Below are positions 34,931 to 44,716 of a stretch of 64,000 bases of DNA, piece by piece. The stretch is from assembly GCF_009830105.1 (NCBI RefSeq), contig NZ_WURB01000001.1, forward strand, positions 248,001-312,000. The letters run 5' to 3'. The notes under the pieces are model-generated. The model was given only the letters and a program-made list of their open reading frames with translations. It had not been told where the DNA came from and ran no database searches. Within the stretch, counting starts at the first letter, position 1. Every line of letters begins with the position of its first letter. The stretch comes from Microvirga makkahensis. GTDB lineage: Bacteria > Pseudomonadota > Alphaproteobacteria > Rhizobiales > Beijerinckiaceae. Made by a program: the position numbers and the translations under genes.

Positions 34931-36346
34931 TCAAAGCGCAACGATCTTACCCGGATTCATGATGTTGTGCGGGTCTATGGCACGTTTCAAGACGCGCATG
35001 AGCTCGAGTGCGGCTTCACCATGCTCGATTTCCAGGTATTTCATCTTTTTCTGCCCCACGCCGTGTTCCCCGGTGCAAGTGCCCTCCATGGCCACCGCCC
35101 GCTTCACCAGGCGGTCCACGAATGCCTCGCAGACTGCGACTTCCGCAGGGTCATCCATATTCACCAGCGGCTGCACATGGAAATTGCCGTCGCCCACATG
35201 CCCGACAATGGGAGCGATCATGCCGCTTTCCAGAATGTCACGCTTCGTCTCGTCCACGCATTCGGCCAGACGGGAAATCGGCACGCACACGTCGGTCGCA
35301 ACCGATTGCGCGCCGGGGCGCAAGCCACGCGCGGCCCAATAGGCATCGTGCCGGGCCTGCCAGAGGCGCGAGCGCTCCTCAGGCTTCGTGGCCCACTCGA
35401 ATGGCTGGTCCGTGAATTCCGCCGCGATCTCACCGAACCGCACGGCCTGCTCCTGCACTCCGGCATCGGTTCCGTGGAACTCCAGCAGCAGCAAGGGGCT
35501 CTCCGGCAGGGCCAGCTTGGAGTGAAGGTTCACCGCCGTCACCTGCATCTCGTCGAGCAACTCGATGCGCGCGACCGGAATGCCGGACTGGATCGTCATA
35601 ATCACCGCATCGCAGGCGGCTTTTACCGTCGGGAAGGGACAAATGCCGGCCGAGACGGCCTCCGGAATGCCCTGAAGCTTGAGAGTGATCTCGGTGATGA
35701 TGCCGAGTGTCCCTTCCGAACCGATCATCAAACGGGTGAGATCGTAACCGGCCGAGCTTTTCTTGGCGCGGCTCCCGGTTTTCACGATCTCGCCGTTCGG
35801 CAGCACGACGGTGAGTGCGAGAACCACGTCCTTCATCGTGCCGTAGCGGACCGCGTTGGTCCCGGAGGCGCGGGTGGCGACCATGCCGCCGATGGAGGCA
35901 TCGGCACCCGGATCGATAGGGAAGAACAGCCCCTTGTCCCTGAGGAATTCATTGAGGGCCTTGCGGGTCACGCCTGCCTCCACCACGCAGTCCAGATCCT
36001 CTTCATGAACGGCGATGATGTGCTTCATAAGGCTCAAATCGATGCAGACGCCGCCGTCCGGCGCGTTGATATGGCCCTCCAACGACGTGCCCGTGCCGAA
36101 CGGAATGATCGGGACGCCCTTCGCCGCGCAGAGCCTCACGATGTCGGACACTTCCTCAGTCGTACGGGCATAGACCACGATGTCCGGCGGCTGGTTCTTC
36201 ACCCAGGTGAGCGTATGCCCATGCTGCTCCCGCACGGCGGCGGAGGTCACCACGCGATCCCCGAAACGGCTGGAGAGTTCTGCCGTCAGGGAGGCAATGA
36301 CGGCTTCCGAAGGCTTGGGGCGGGCAGGCGAGAGAGAGGCGGTCAT
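34931..36346 (-). CDS. FAD-linked oxidase (D-lactate/glycolate dehydrogenase, GlcD-like)
   Basis: The 471-residue protein has a PCMH-type FAD domain: IIPFGTGTSLEGHINAPDGG, DPGADASIGGMVATRASGTN and SSAGYDLTRLMIGSEGTLGI. The C-terminal FAD-oxidase domain contains IVGHVGDGNFHVQPL and GTCTGEHGVGQKKMKYLEIEH, the substrate-binding histidines of D-2-hydroxyacid dehydrogenases. D-lactate is the most likely substrate; GlcE/GlcF partners are absent here, so a one-subunit Dld-type enzyme fits best. Substrate is inferred only. Confidence 0.92.
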   Translation of the reverse strand: MTASLSPARPKPSEAVIASLTAELSSRFGDRVVTSAAVREQHGHTLTWVKNQPPDIVVYARTTEEVSDIVRLCAAKGVPIIPFGTGTSLEGHINAPDGGVCIDLSLMKHIIAVHEEDLDCVVEAGVTRKALNEFLRDKGLFFPIDPGADASIGGMVATRASGTNAVRYGTMKDVVLALTVVLPNGEIVKTGSRAKKSSAGYDLTRLMIGSEGTLGIITEITLKLQGIPEAVSAGICPFPTVKAACDAVIMTIQSGIPVARIELLDEMQVTAVNLHSKLALPESPLLLLEFHGTDAGVQEQAVRFGEIAAEFTDQPFEWATKPEERSRLWQARHDAYWAARGLRPGAQSVATDVCVPISRLAECVDETKRDILESGMIAPIVGHVGDGNFHVQPLVNMDDPAEVAVCEAFVDRLVKRAVAMEGTCTGEHGVGQKKMKYLEIEHGEAALELMRVLKRAIDPHNIMNPGKIVAL

Positions 36347-36527
36347 GACGTTTGCGAGGTCCGGTTGCAGTGCTGGTTACCCATACCTAACAAAACCTGC
36401 CTTAACGCAATACTCTGAACGTCAGATGAGCCAAAAAGCCCATGCATGGCTTCCAGATACATGCTAACATTCCTAAACTGTCCTGGTCGGGCAGTGTCAT
36501 GAGCGGAGTTGAGGGAGAGAACTGACC

Positions 36528-37070
36528 ATGGAGAGGAGAGCTCCCGTGTTCTTCTTCGCCCCCTTCGTGTCGTCCGCGATGCAGGTCGAGCCGGCCTGGA
36601 TCGACTATAACGGTCACATGAACATGGCCTATTATCATGTCCTGTTCGACCGCGCCTTGGACGAGGGTTTGGGGCTCGTGGGGCTCGGCCGCGGCTACCT
36701 CGAAGAGCGCAAGGCTTCCTTCTTTGTCGCCGAGACCCATGCGCTCTACAAGCGCGAACTGACGGCCCGCGACCGGGTCCGGGTGACCCTCCAACTGGTC
36801 GATTACGACGAGAAGCGTATTCACTCTTACATGGAGATCCGCCATGAGGAGGACGGCTGGGTCGCCGCCACCTTGGAGACATTGTCCCTCCACGTGGACA
36901 TGGTCACCCGCAAGGTTTCCCCCTTTCCGGACGACATCGCCGCCAATCTCGCCGTGATGAGGGCCGCCCATGCGCGGCTGGCCAAGCCTCAGGCCCTTGG
37001 ACGGATCATCGGCATCCCTGCCCGATCCGAGCTGCACGAGACCCTGGCCGCATCGGGCACCCGACACTGA
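36528..37070 (+). CDS. Hotdog-fold thioesterase (4HBT-like)
   Basis: The 180-residue protein has the hotdog core: WIDYNGHMNMAYYHVLFDRA (family H-M-N/D active-site region), then YKRELTARDRVRVTLQLVDY and LETLSLHVDMVTRKV. The closest style is the C-terminal thioesterase of carnitine dehydrogenases and single-domain relatives. The acyl-CoA substrate is unknown. Two starts are plausible: ATG 36528 with GGGAG 10 nt upstream, and GTG 36546 with GGAG 7 nt upstream. Confidence 0.87.
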   Translation: MERRAPVFFFAPFVSSAMQVEPAWIDYNGHMNMAYYHVLFDRALDEGLGLVGLGRGYLEERKASFFVAETHALYKRELTARDRVRVTLQLVDYDEKRIHSYMEIRHEEDGWVAATLETLSLHVDMVTRKVSPFPDDIAANLAVMRAAHARLAKPQALGRIIGIPARSELHETLAASGTRH

Positions 37071-37098
37071 CCCCATCTCCACGGCTCTGGAGGGCTCA

Positions 37099-38157
37099 TC
37101 ACACAAGCTTCAGCCGGGCAGGCTCGCACCGCTGGCGAAACCACTCCGTCAGCGGCCGTTCGTACCACCGGAAGACCAGGAGGGAGGCAAGGACCGCGCC
37201 TGCAAGGACAAGCACGATATAGACCCACGGGCCGATAAATGTGCCAAAACCGGCCCGGGCGATGATTTCCCGGCCGGCGCGAATGGAAAAGGGATGGATG
37301 AGGTACAGCGCATAGGATGCATCGCCCAGTGCACCTCCCATGCCCGCGAGCCATGTTTCTCTCCCCTCCCGGTCTGCGCCAAGGGCTGCGGCCGCGACGA
37401 ACAAGGCAGCCGGAAGGCCATAAGCGAACAGTCTCGGCATGGCTGAATCGGACAAGCCGATGAGCAGGATCAATCCGCAGACCGCGAGCCCGGCGCGCAG
37501 GCCACGGGACAGGACAAGCCCCTCTCTCCTGAGGAGAGCGAGCACCATGCCGAAGGCAAATTCCAGAATGATCGGATCGGTCCAGAACCTTAGCGGCTGC
37601 GGAAGCGAGGCCATCCTGCCGATGACCACGGCCGCGCTCATGGTGCCTACCAGCACCAACACAGCTCTCCGCTTCGGCCATACGAGGACCGCCGCGAAGA
37701 GGAGATAAAAGTAGATCTCGTAATTGAGTGTCCAACCCAGTGAATAAAGCGGCTGAACATGACCGTCGGGACGGGCCAAGGGAATGAACAGATAGGACCC
37801 CAGGATGAAGCCCGGTTCGAGAACCTCGCTGTTGAGGGCGCCGGGCAAGGCCAGCGCGACCACCAGGTACAGACTGGTTGCTGTCCAGTAGAGGGGGACC
37901 ACCCGACCCATGCGGCGTGTGAGGAAAATCCTCCTCGCGCCCGGGGAGCCGAACAGCTTGTCCGACGAGTAAACGATGATGAAGCCGGAAATGACAAAGA
38001 AGACGTCGACCCCGGCGGCCCACGGAATGAGATCGAAGGGCTGAAATTGCCAGCCGAACCGCGCGCTCAGAGCGCTCGCGTCGAACTGGGCGTGATGAAC
38101 CGCAACCGCCAACGCTGCGCAAGCTCTCAGAATCTGGATGTGAGGCAGCTTTGACAT
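37099..38157 (-). CDS. Acyltransferase 3 (OafA/YrhL-like) membrane protein
   Basis: The 352-residue integral membrane protein begins HIQILRACAALAVAVHHAQF, the catalytic histidine region of the acyltransferase-3 family. VDVFFVISGFIIVYSS and RRMGRVVPLYWTAT follow, and about ten hydrophobic helices make up the rest. The family O-acylates sugars or lipids at the cell surface. The target cannot be told from neighbours, as no sugar or capsule genes are near. It lies 28 bp from the convergent thioesterase. Confidence 0.92.
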   Translation of the reverse strand: MSKLPHIQILRACAALAVAVHHAQFDASALSARFGWQFQPFDLIPWAAGVDVFFVISGFIIVYSSDKLFGSPGARRIFLTRRMGRVVPLYWTATSLYLVVALALPGALNSEVLEPGFILGSYLFIPLARPDGHVQPLYSLGWTLNYEIYFYLLFAAVLVWPKRRAVLVLVGTMSAAVVIGRMASLPQPLRFWTDPIILEFAFGMVLALLRREGLVLSRGLRAGLAVCGLILLIGLSDSAMPRLFAYGLPAALFVAAAALGADREGRETWLAGMGGALGDASYALYLIHPFSIRAGREIIARAGFGTFIGPWVYIVLVLAGAVLASLLVFRWYERPLTEWFRQRCEPARLKLV

Positions 38158-38355
38158 TCTGCGAATTCGCCCCCGCTTTGCAGCTCGTGCATAGGCATGG
38201 GAGCCCAGTCTGACAAGGCGGGAGAGAGGCGGAGATCACATGTTCAGGGGCATGGAATGCAGCTCACGAAAGGGGTTGCCTCAGAGGACGCTCCGCTCTG
38301 GCAAAGAAGCGTCCCGGAGTCCTTGCCGGATCCCAGCGGCCCAGAGCACCCGCTT

Positions 38356-38628
38356 CTAGCAGCCGGCAGCGCCGACCGGGCAGTTGCGGAAGGGCGAAGG
38401 CGTGGTAGAGAACAGCCTCTGCCGTTCGATATCCTGCCTCATCAGGTTCTGCTCGACTTGGATCTGTTGTTCCAGGCTTTTCAGGCGCTGATCCTGCCGG
38501 ATACTACGATTGATCTCTTCCACCTGCCGTTCATTGACGCTCTTGCGCGGTAGCCGCGCCGTTTGGGCCTCGGCGGCCAGGGGCAGAACGAGGCAAAGAC
38601 AGGTTGCGGCCGTGACCAGGATACGCAT
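38356..38628 (-). CDS. Small secreted protein with helical body (90 aa)
   Basis: Read from ATG 38628 (AAGGA 8 nt upstream), the protein starts with a cleavable signal peptide MRILVTAATCLCLVLPLAAE followed by AQT. The mature part is polar and helical (ERQVEEINRSIRQDQRLKSL, then a QQIQVEQNL run), and ends with two cysteines in NCPVGAAGC. It is probably periplasmic, maybe a coiled coil. I do not recognise a family. Confidence 0.65.
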   Translation of the reverse strand: MRILVTAATCLCLVLPLAAEAQTARLPRKSVNERQVEEINRSIRQDQRLKSLEQQIQVEQNLMRQDIERQRLFSTTPSPFRNCPVGAAGC

Positions 38629-38756
38629 GGGCCCATTCCTTTGAAAGCCTTTGATCCCCATATGGCGATGAGCTCCTCATCCGACAACGTCGGCAGCATG
38701 GGACCGTCTCAAGCCGAAAGGCATTTACGGGCTCGACGCCGTTCGCCTTTTGATCC

Positions 38757-41159
38757 ATGGTCGCGCCGATGAATCAGCCTGATAACAGCCCCGATCCGCA
38801 CGATGGCCCTATCTCGGGCGATCTGGCGCACCAGCCGTCCTCCGGTTCCTTGAGCGCCCGCGCCCGCGCGGCGGTCGCGCCGCAACTGGCTTATCTGAAC
38901 GGCCTGAATTCGGAGCAACGCGCCGCCGTGGAAGCCACCGAGGGTCCGGTGCTCGTGCTCGCCGGCGCCGGCACGGGCAAGACCCGCGTGCTCACCACCC
39001 GAATCGCTCATCTGATCGCCACTGGCAAAGCATGGCCGTCGCAGATCCTGGCAGTCACGTTCACCAACAAGGCTGCCCGGGAGATGCGCGAGCGTATCGG
39101 CCGGACCATCGGCGAGGTGGCCGAGGGGATGCAGTGGCTCGGGACTTTCCACTCCATCGGCACCAAGATCCTGCGTCGCCATGCGGAACTCGTAGGCCTG
39201 CGCTCCGACTTCACCATTCTCGGCACCGACGACCAGCTTCGCCTGATGAAGCAGGTGATCGAGGCCGAGGGCATAGATGAGAAGCGCTGGCCCGCCCGCC
39301 AGCTTGCAGGTCTCATTGACAGCTGGAAAAATCGCGGCCTCGGTCCCGATCAGGTCGCCGCCGGGGAAGCAGGCGCCTTCGCCAACGGCAAGGGCGGTCG
39401 GCTCTACCGTGCTTATCAGGAGCGCCTGAAGGTTCTCAACGCCGTCGATTTCGGCGACCTCCTGCTCGAATGCCTGGGCCTGTGGCGCGAGCATCCCGAT
39501 ATTCTCGAGCAGTACCAGGAACGCTTCCGCTATATGCTGGTCGACGAGTATCAGGATACGAACGTAGCACAATATCTCTGGCTGCGCCTGCTCGCGCAGA
39601 AGCGCAAGAACCTGTGCTGTGTCGGCGACGACGACCAGTCGATCTATGGCTGGCGCGGCGCGGAAGTGGACAACATTCTGCGCTTCGAACACGATTTTCC
39701 GGGCGCGACCGTGATCCGGCTTGAGCGCAACTACCGCTCCACCGGGCATATCCTCTCCGCGGCTTCCGTGCTGATCGCCAAGAACCAGGGGCGCCTCGGC
39801 AAGACCCTGCGCACGGAGGACGAGCCCGGCGAGAAGGTGACGATTACCGGAGCCTGGGATTCCGAGGACGAGGCACGCCTCATCGGCGAGGAGATCGAGG
39901 CGCTCCACGCCAAGAGACACCCGCTGTCGGAAATCGCCATCCTGGTCCGCATCTCGGCGCAAATGCGCGAAATCGAAGATCGCCTAGTGCAGCTGGGTGT
40001 TCCCTATCGCGTCATCGGCGGTCCGCGCTTCTACGAACGCGCGGAAATCCGGGATGCCCTTGCCTATCTGCGCGTCGTGAACCAGCCTGCCGACGATCTT
40101 GCCTTCGAGCGCATCGTCAACGTCCCGAAGCGTGGCCTGGGCGACGCGACGATCCAGGTGCTGCACAACCATGCGCGCGCCGCGCGCGTGCCGCTGATGG
40201 ACGCGGCGCGATTCCTCGTCGAGACCGACGAGCTGAAGCCGAAGCCGCGCGCGACCCTGCGCGATCTTCTCATCTCCTTCTCACGTTGGTCGAAGCTCTC
40301 CGAAACCCTGTCGCAGTCGGAAGTGGCCCAGACGGTGCTGGAGGAATCCGGCTATACGGACATGTGGCAGAAGGAGAAATCCGCCGATGCCGCGGGACGC
40401 CTCGAGAACCTGAAGGAACTTGTGCGCTCCATGGAGGAGTTCCCGGACCTCCAGAGCTTCCTGGAGCACGTCTCCCTCGTGATGGAGGCCAACGAGAGCG
40501 ACACTTCCGAGCGCGTGAGCCTTATGACGCTCCACGCCGCAAAGGGCCTCGAATTCGACACGGTGTTCCTGCCGGGCTGGGAGGAAGGGCTCTTCCCCAA
40601 TCAGCGTGCCCTCGACGAGAGCGGCCGCGCGGGTCTGGAGGAAGAGCGTCGTCTCGCCCATGTGGGCCTCACCCGCGCGCGGCGGCGGGCGAAGATCTAC
40701 TTCGCCTCGAACCGGCGCATCCACGGCCTGTGGAACTCGACCGTGCCGAGCCGTTTCATCGACGATCTGCCGGAGGCGAATGTGGAGATCGTCGAGGCAC
40801 CCGCGAACTTCTCCTACGGCGGATATGGCGGCGGCTCGCGCTTCGACCGGATGCAGCCTTTCAGCGGCTCGTCCTACCAGACACCGGGCTGGCAACGCGC
40901 GCAGGCGCATCGCGCCAATGCCGACGACGGCGGCTATTCCGCACGCCGCTCCGGCGATCGGCGCGGGCCGATGATGATCGAAGGCGAGCTGGTGGCGAAG
41001 TCGACCGGCAGCTCAGGCTTTGCCGTGGGCGGGCGCGTGCTTCACCCGAAATTCGGCCCCGGCACCATCGAGGCAGTGGATGGCAACAAGCTCACCGTCG
41101 AATTCGACAAGGCGGGACGGAAGATGGTGCTCGACAGTTTCGTGGAGGCATTAGGCTAG
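38757..41159 (+). CDS. uvrD: UvrD/PcrA-type superfamily 1 DNA helicase
   Basis: The 800-residue 3'-5' helicase unwinds DNA in nucleotide-excision and mismatch repair. It has motif I AGAGTGKTRVLTTR, II VDEYQDTNVAQYLWL, III GDDDQSIYGWRGAEV, IV ERNYRSTGHILSAA and V/VI ERVSLMTLHAAKGLEFD with HVGLTRARRRAKI. The C-terminal Tudor-like region follows (GRVLHPKFGPGTIEAVDGNK). About 45 residues precede motif Q. ATG 38757 and ATG 38769 are both possible. PcrA would be an equal name. Confidence 0.95.
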   Translation: MVAPMNQPDNSPDPHDGPISGDLAHQPSSGSLSARARAAVAPQLAYLNGLNSEQRAAVEATEGPVLVLAGAGTGKTRVLTTRIAHLIATGKAWPSQILAVTFTNKAAREMRERIGRTIGEVAEGMQWLGTFHSIGTKILRRHAELVGLRSDFTILGTDDQLRLMKQVIEAEGIDEKRWPARQLAGLIDSWKNRGLGPDQVAAGEAGAFANGKGGRLYRAYQERLKVLNAVDFGDLLLECLGLWREHPDILEQYQERFRYMLVDEYQDTNVAQYLWLRLLAQKRKNLCCVGDDDQSIYGWRGAEVDNILRFEHDFPGATVIRLERNYRSTGHILSAASVLIAKNQGRLGKTLRTEDEPGEKVTITGAWDSEDEARLIGEEIEALHAKRHPLSEIAILVRISAQMREIEDRLVQLGVPYRVIGGPRFYERAEIRDALAYLRVVNQPADDLAFERIVNVPKRGLGDATIQVLHNHARAARVPLMDAARFLVETDELKPKPRATLRDLLISFSRWSKLSETLSQSEVAQTVLEESGYTDMWQKEKSADAAGRLENLKELVRSMEEFPDLQSFLEHVSLVMEANESDTSERVSLMTLHAAKGLEFDTVFLPGWEEGLFPNQRALDESGRAGLEEERRLAHVGLTRARRRAKIYFASNRRIHGLWNSTVPSRFIDDLPEANVEIVEAPANFSYGGYGGGSRFDRMQPFSGSSYQTPGWQRAQAHRANADDGGYSARRSGDRRGPMMIEGELVAKSTGSSGFAVGGRVLHPKFGPGTIEAVDGNKLTVEFDKAGRKMVLDSFVEALG

Positions 41160-41183
41160 AACCCGGAACACGCGCCATCCGTC

Positions 41184-41264
41184 ATGGCCGCCTTCGATGC
41201 GGCCATTCACGCCTCGGAAACGTCGCGCCATGCAAACGTGGATGCCCGGCACGAGGCCGGGCAT
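41184..41264. repeat. Dispersed palindromic element, double-hairpin copy
   Basis: Two hairpins lie in tandem: ATGGCCGC/GCGGCCAT (41184-41191 and 41199-41206) and ATGCCCGGC/GCCGGGCAT (41242-41250 and 41256-41264). CGTCATG at the left end and CATGACG at the right end are inverted. The second hairpin has the same core as 4068-4100. It lies in the 130-bp gap between convergent uvrD and the catalase gene. Confidence 0.8.
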
Positions 41265-41289
41265 GACGAGGGGCGGGTGACGCGAACCT

Positions 41290-42171
41290 TCACTCTGCCG
41301 CTGACGGCGGCACCGGCATGGCGGGCGTACCGTAGACGCGCGGATCGACCTGACTGAGCTGTCCTTCGTCCTCGGTATAGGCCGGAGGACGATCCACATA
41401 GGTGAACTGGCCCTTTCCATCCGGCGAGGGGCCCTGCGCCCAGCGCCCGTCCTGGCTTTCCAGGCCTTCCGAATGATTGAGGAATTGATAGGACACTTCG
41501 CTCTTTTCGAGATTTTGTGGGAAATTCGAGGGCACCGGCGTCATCTCGAGCCCATCCTCTTCCAGCTCCTTGATAGCGGCGAGCCACTGGTTCTGATGCA
41601 TGGTGTCACGCGCGATGAGGAAGGAGAGCATGTCGCGCACACCCGTATCGTTCGTCATGTTGTAGAGGCGGCTCACCTGCAACCTACCCTGGCTTTCCGC
41701 CGTCACGTTGAAGCGGAAGTCCGCGAGCAGGTTTCCGCTCGCGATGATGTAGGTCGCCGTCCATGGATTGCCGATGCTGTCGGACGGCCGGGAACCCAGG
41801 CCCGAGACGATCATGTGCTGAGGGTTCATGCCGGCCACGATGGCATCCTCCACGCGCGCGCCGCCCATCACGGCCCCCACGATGGAGTTCTTGGCCATGT
41901 CTTCCTGCTGCTCGACGGGGGAAGTCTCGAGCAACCGCGCGATCATGGTGGCGAGCATTTCCACGTGGCCGATCTCCTCGGTCCCGATATCCATGATCAT
42001 GTCCTTGTATTTCTGCGGACCGCGGCAGTTCCAGCCTTGGAAGAGATACGTCATCATGACGCTAATTTCGCCCCACTGGCCGCCGAGTGGCTCCTGCAGC
42101 ATCTTCGCGAAGAGAGGATCGGGCCTTTCGGGTTTAGCGTGATAGGCCAACTGCCGCTGACGGAAGAACAT
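41290..42171 (-). CDS. Manganese (non-haem) catalase
   Basis: The 293-residue dimanganese catalase disproportionates hydrogen peroxide. Expected metal ligands are at family positions: Glu35 (GQWGEISVMM), Glu66 and His69 (TEEIGHVEML), Glu159 (VTAESQGRL) and His192 (DTMHQNQW). The ferritin-like four-helix core ends near residue 200, and a less conserved tail follows (about 60 residues), ending in a Pro-rich segment. ATG 42171 has AGGAG 7 nt upstream. It is a single gene opposite cfa, and fits an oxidative or stationary-phase stress role. Confidence 0.95.
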   Translation of the reverse strand: MFFRQRQLAYHAKPERPDPLFAKMLQEPLGGQWGEISVMMTYLFQGWNCRGPQKYKDMIMDIGTEEIGHVEMLATMIARLLETSPVEQQEDMAKNSIVGAVMGGARVEDAIVAGMNPQHMIVSGLGSRPSDSIGNPWTATYIIASGNLLADFRFNVTAESQGRLQVSRLYNMTNDTGVRDMLSFLIARDTMHQNQWLAAIKELEEDGLEMTPVPSNFPQNLEKSEVSYQFLNHSEGLESQDGRWAQGPSPDGKGQFTYVDRPPAYTEDEGQLSQVDPRVYGTPAMPVPPSAAE

Positions 42172-42379
42172 AGGCTTGCTCCTGTGTGAATTGGGTGTGA
42201 CAGCTCTCCTAGCCCCCCATAGGAGTCAGGCTTCCAACAAGAGCAATTCGCGGATGTTCCCAATTTTGGGCCATGTAACCCTTACTTTAGACTAGTTCTC
42301 ATCTGCATTTCGCCTCTAGCCTCGGGCGAGTAACTATGGAACCATTCGCGCTTCACAGAGATGCTCGATTGAGGTGCTC

Positions 42380-43651
42380 ATGTTCCCCTTGTCCCACATG
42401 CTGAAGTCCTTCGTGCGTACGGGGACGCTGAAGGTAATCGATGCAGATGGCGGCGTGCATGTGTTCGGCGGCACGAAGCCAGGCTTGAACGTCACCATGC
42501 GGATCACGGACCGCTCGCTCTACCACAAGCTCTTCCTCAATCCGGAGCTGCATGCTGGCGAGGCCTACATGGACGGCCGAATGAGCTTCGAGGAAGGATC
42601 CACCCTGCGGGACTTCCTGAATCTCTTCTCTCAGAACCGCTCGACCCTGGCCAATTATCCGCTGCAAAGCGTGCTGAAGCGCATCTCCCGTACCGTGAAA
42701 CGCTTTCAGCAAGCCAACCCCGTCGGCAAGGCGCAGCAGAACGTCGCGCATCATTACGATCTCGGAAACGACTTCTACAAGCTCTTCCTCGACAAGGGCA
42801 TGCAGTATTCCTGCGCCTATTTCATGAATGACGACGACACGCTGGAAGAGGCTCAGCAGAACAAGCTGCGTCTGATTGCGTCCAAGCTGCAGCTGAAGCC
42901 AGGGCTCAAGATCCTCGACATCGGCAGCGGCTGGGGCGATCTCGCCCTTTATCTCGCGGCAATGGAGGATGTGGACGTCACCGGGGTAACACTTTCGAAG
43001 GAGCAGTACGAACTCTCCAACGAGAAGGCACGGCGTGCGGGCTTGTCCGACCGCGTGCACTTCGAGCTGCTCGACTACCGAAAGGTGGACAGGCGCTTCG
43101 ACCGCATCGTTTCGGTCGGCATGTTCGAGCACGTGGGCGTGCATCACTACGGCGAGTTCTTCGCCAAGATCAATGCGCTGCTCGAGGATGACGGCCTGAT
43201 GGTACTGCACTCCATCGGCAAGATGAGCCCGCCCGGAACCGCTAGTCCATGGTTACGGAAATACATCTTCCCCGGCGCCTATTCTCCGGCCCTGTCGGAA
43301 GTCTTTCCTGTCGTGGAGCAGAACAGCCTGTGGGTGACAGATCTCGAGTTTCTGCGCCTCCATTACGCGAAGACCCTCAATCACTGGCATAGGCGCTTTG
43401 AGGCCAATCGCGAGAAGATTGCTGCGATGTATGATGAGCGCTTCTGCCGGATGTTCGAATTTTATCTCATCAGTGCCGAGACGATGTTCACCACAGGCAG
43501 CCAGCTCGTCTTCCACATGCAACTCGCCCGCAGGCGCGATGCCGCCCCCATCGTGCGCGATTATATCACGGATACGCAGCGCGCATACATGGCTGAAGAA
43601 AAGGAACGCCTCAGGATCTTGGACGCCGCCAAGGAGCTGGCGCCCGTCTGA
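42380..43651 (+). CDS. cfa: Cyclopropane-fatty-acyl-phospholipid synthase
   Basis: The 423-residue SAM-dependent enzyme adds a methylene bridge to unsaturated lipid chains. The SAM site is LKILDIGSGWGDLALYLAAM, then VTGVTLSKEQYELSNEKARR. The lipid-facing part includes NVAHHYDLGNDFYKLFLDKG and QYSCAYFMNDDDTLEEAQQN. LDYRKVDRRFDRIVSVGMFEHVG is typical of Cfa. Start ATG 42380 has GAGG 5 nt upstream; GTG 42374 is weaker. The N-terminal region of about 100 residues matches the family's substrate-binding part. Confidence 0.95.
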   Translation: MFPLSHMLKSFVRTGTLKVIDADGGVHVFGGTKPGLNVTMRITDRSLYHKLFLNPELHAGEAYMDGRMSFEEGSTLRDFLNLFSQNRSTLANYPLQSVLKRISRTVKRFQQANPVGKAQQNVAHHYDLGNDFYKLFLDKGMQYSCAYFMNDDDTLEEAQQNKLRLIASKLQLKPGLKILDIGSGWGDLALYLAAMEDVDVTGVTLSKEQYELSNEKARRAGLSDRVHFELLDYRKVDRRFDRIVSVGMFEHVGVHHYGEFFAKINALLEDDGLMVLHSIGKMSPPGTASPWLRKYIFPGAYSPALSEVFPVVEQNSLWVTDLEFLRLHYAKTLNHWHRRFEANREKIAAMYDERFCRMFEFYLISAETMFTTGSQLVFHMQLARRRDAAPIVRDYITDTQRAYMAEEKERLRILDAAKELAPV

Positions 43652-43684
43652 TCCTCGGCGCCAGGGCCCGACAGGAATCCCGAA

Positions 43685-44560
43685 TCAGGTCAACGTCTCG
43701 TAATCCTTGTTCTTCAAACCGTCATGGGAGTGGCGTGTCGGCAGAGTGCCCTTCGGCTGCTTCTTGAAATGCGAGGATGCCTTCATCCCGACAGGTCCTT
43801 TCGAGATGGTGATGCCACCATCGACCGTATAGAGCGCGCCGGTGACAAAGCTGGCCTCGTCGGATGCAAGAAAGCAGAAAACGTTTGCCACTTCTTCCGG
43901 CGTACCGCGGCGGCCCATCGGCGTCGCCTGGGTGATCAAGGTTGCCAGTTCCGCATCCATCGGACCAGTGGACTTATGGGTCCAGGCCGTATCGATGGGA
44001 CCGGGGCAAACGCAGTTCGCGCGCACGCCATACGGGACCTGCTCCGCAGCGATGCCGCGGATGAAGGAATGGATGAAGGCTTTCGTGCCGCCATAGGGCG
44101 TGTTCTTCGGATGGCCGATCATGCCCGCTTCGGAACCGGTGGCGATAATGTTGCCGTGGGTCTCCTGCAGGTGAGGCAGGGCGAATTTCGTCATCAGAAA
44201 CACCGAGCGCACGTTGGACCGGAAGGTCTCGTCGAACTTGTCGATGGGATAGTCCTGCGTTTCCGCAACGGCCAGGAACACGCCCGCGTTGTTAACGAGA
44301 ACATCGATCCGCCCATAGGCGCTCACGCAGGCCTCGACTGCGGCTTGAGCATGATGCTCCTCAGCGATATCGCCGAGATAAACCTCAGCGAACCCTCCTG
44401 CCCCACTGATGAGTCGCGCGACGTCCTCCACCGGATCGTCAGGCAGACCGACGAGAAGAAGACGCGCACCCTCGCGAGCGAACTTGAGGGCAATGGCTTC
44501 GCCGATACCTGTACCGGCACCGGTGATGATGGCAACCTTATCGAAAAGACGTCCGGACAT
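43685..44560 (-). CDS. Short-chain dehydrogenase/reductase (SDR)
   Basis: The 291-residue protein has the SDR cofactor loop TGAGTGIGEAIALKFAREGA, VLVNNAGVFLAVAET, and the catalytic Tyr/Lys as YGGTK with a preceding Ser/Gly region (IIATGSEAGMIGHPKNTPYG). VRANCVCPGPIDTAWTHK and FLASDEASFVTGALYTVDGG are classical SDR sequences. After the fold ends (ITISKGPVG) about 30 residues form a basic extension. ATG 44560 has AGGAG 6 nt upstream. The substrate is unknown. Confidence 0.92.
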   Translation of the reverse strand: MSGRLFDKVAIITGAGTGIGEAIALKFAREGARLLLVGLPDDPVEDVARLISGAGGFAEVYLGDIAEEHHAQAAVEACVSAYGRIDVLVNNAGVFLAVAETQDYPIDKFDETFRSNVRSVFLMTKFALPHLQETHGNIIATGSEAGMIGHPKNTPYGGTKAFIHSFIRGIAAEQVPYGVRANCVCPGPIDTAWTHKSTGPMDAELATLITQATPMGRRGTPEEVANVFCFLASDEASFVTGALYTVDGGITISKGPVGMKASSHFKKQPKGTLPTRHSHDGLKNKDYETLT

Positions 44561-44716
44561 GGGAATCTCCTGCGGGCATACCCGCCGTTGCAAGCGCGAG
44601 GGAACAGGCACATGAGGAATTCGGCGTTCGCAAAACGGGCGCGCTACCGGGCGGTTCCGCCCCGTGAGGCTTCATGGTCGCTTGAGGCATCCTACAGGGG
44701 GTGCTAGAGCAGCCTC

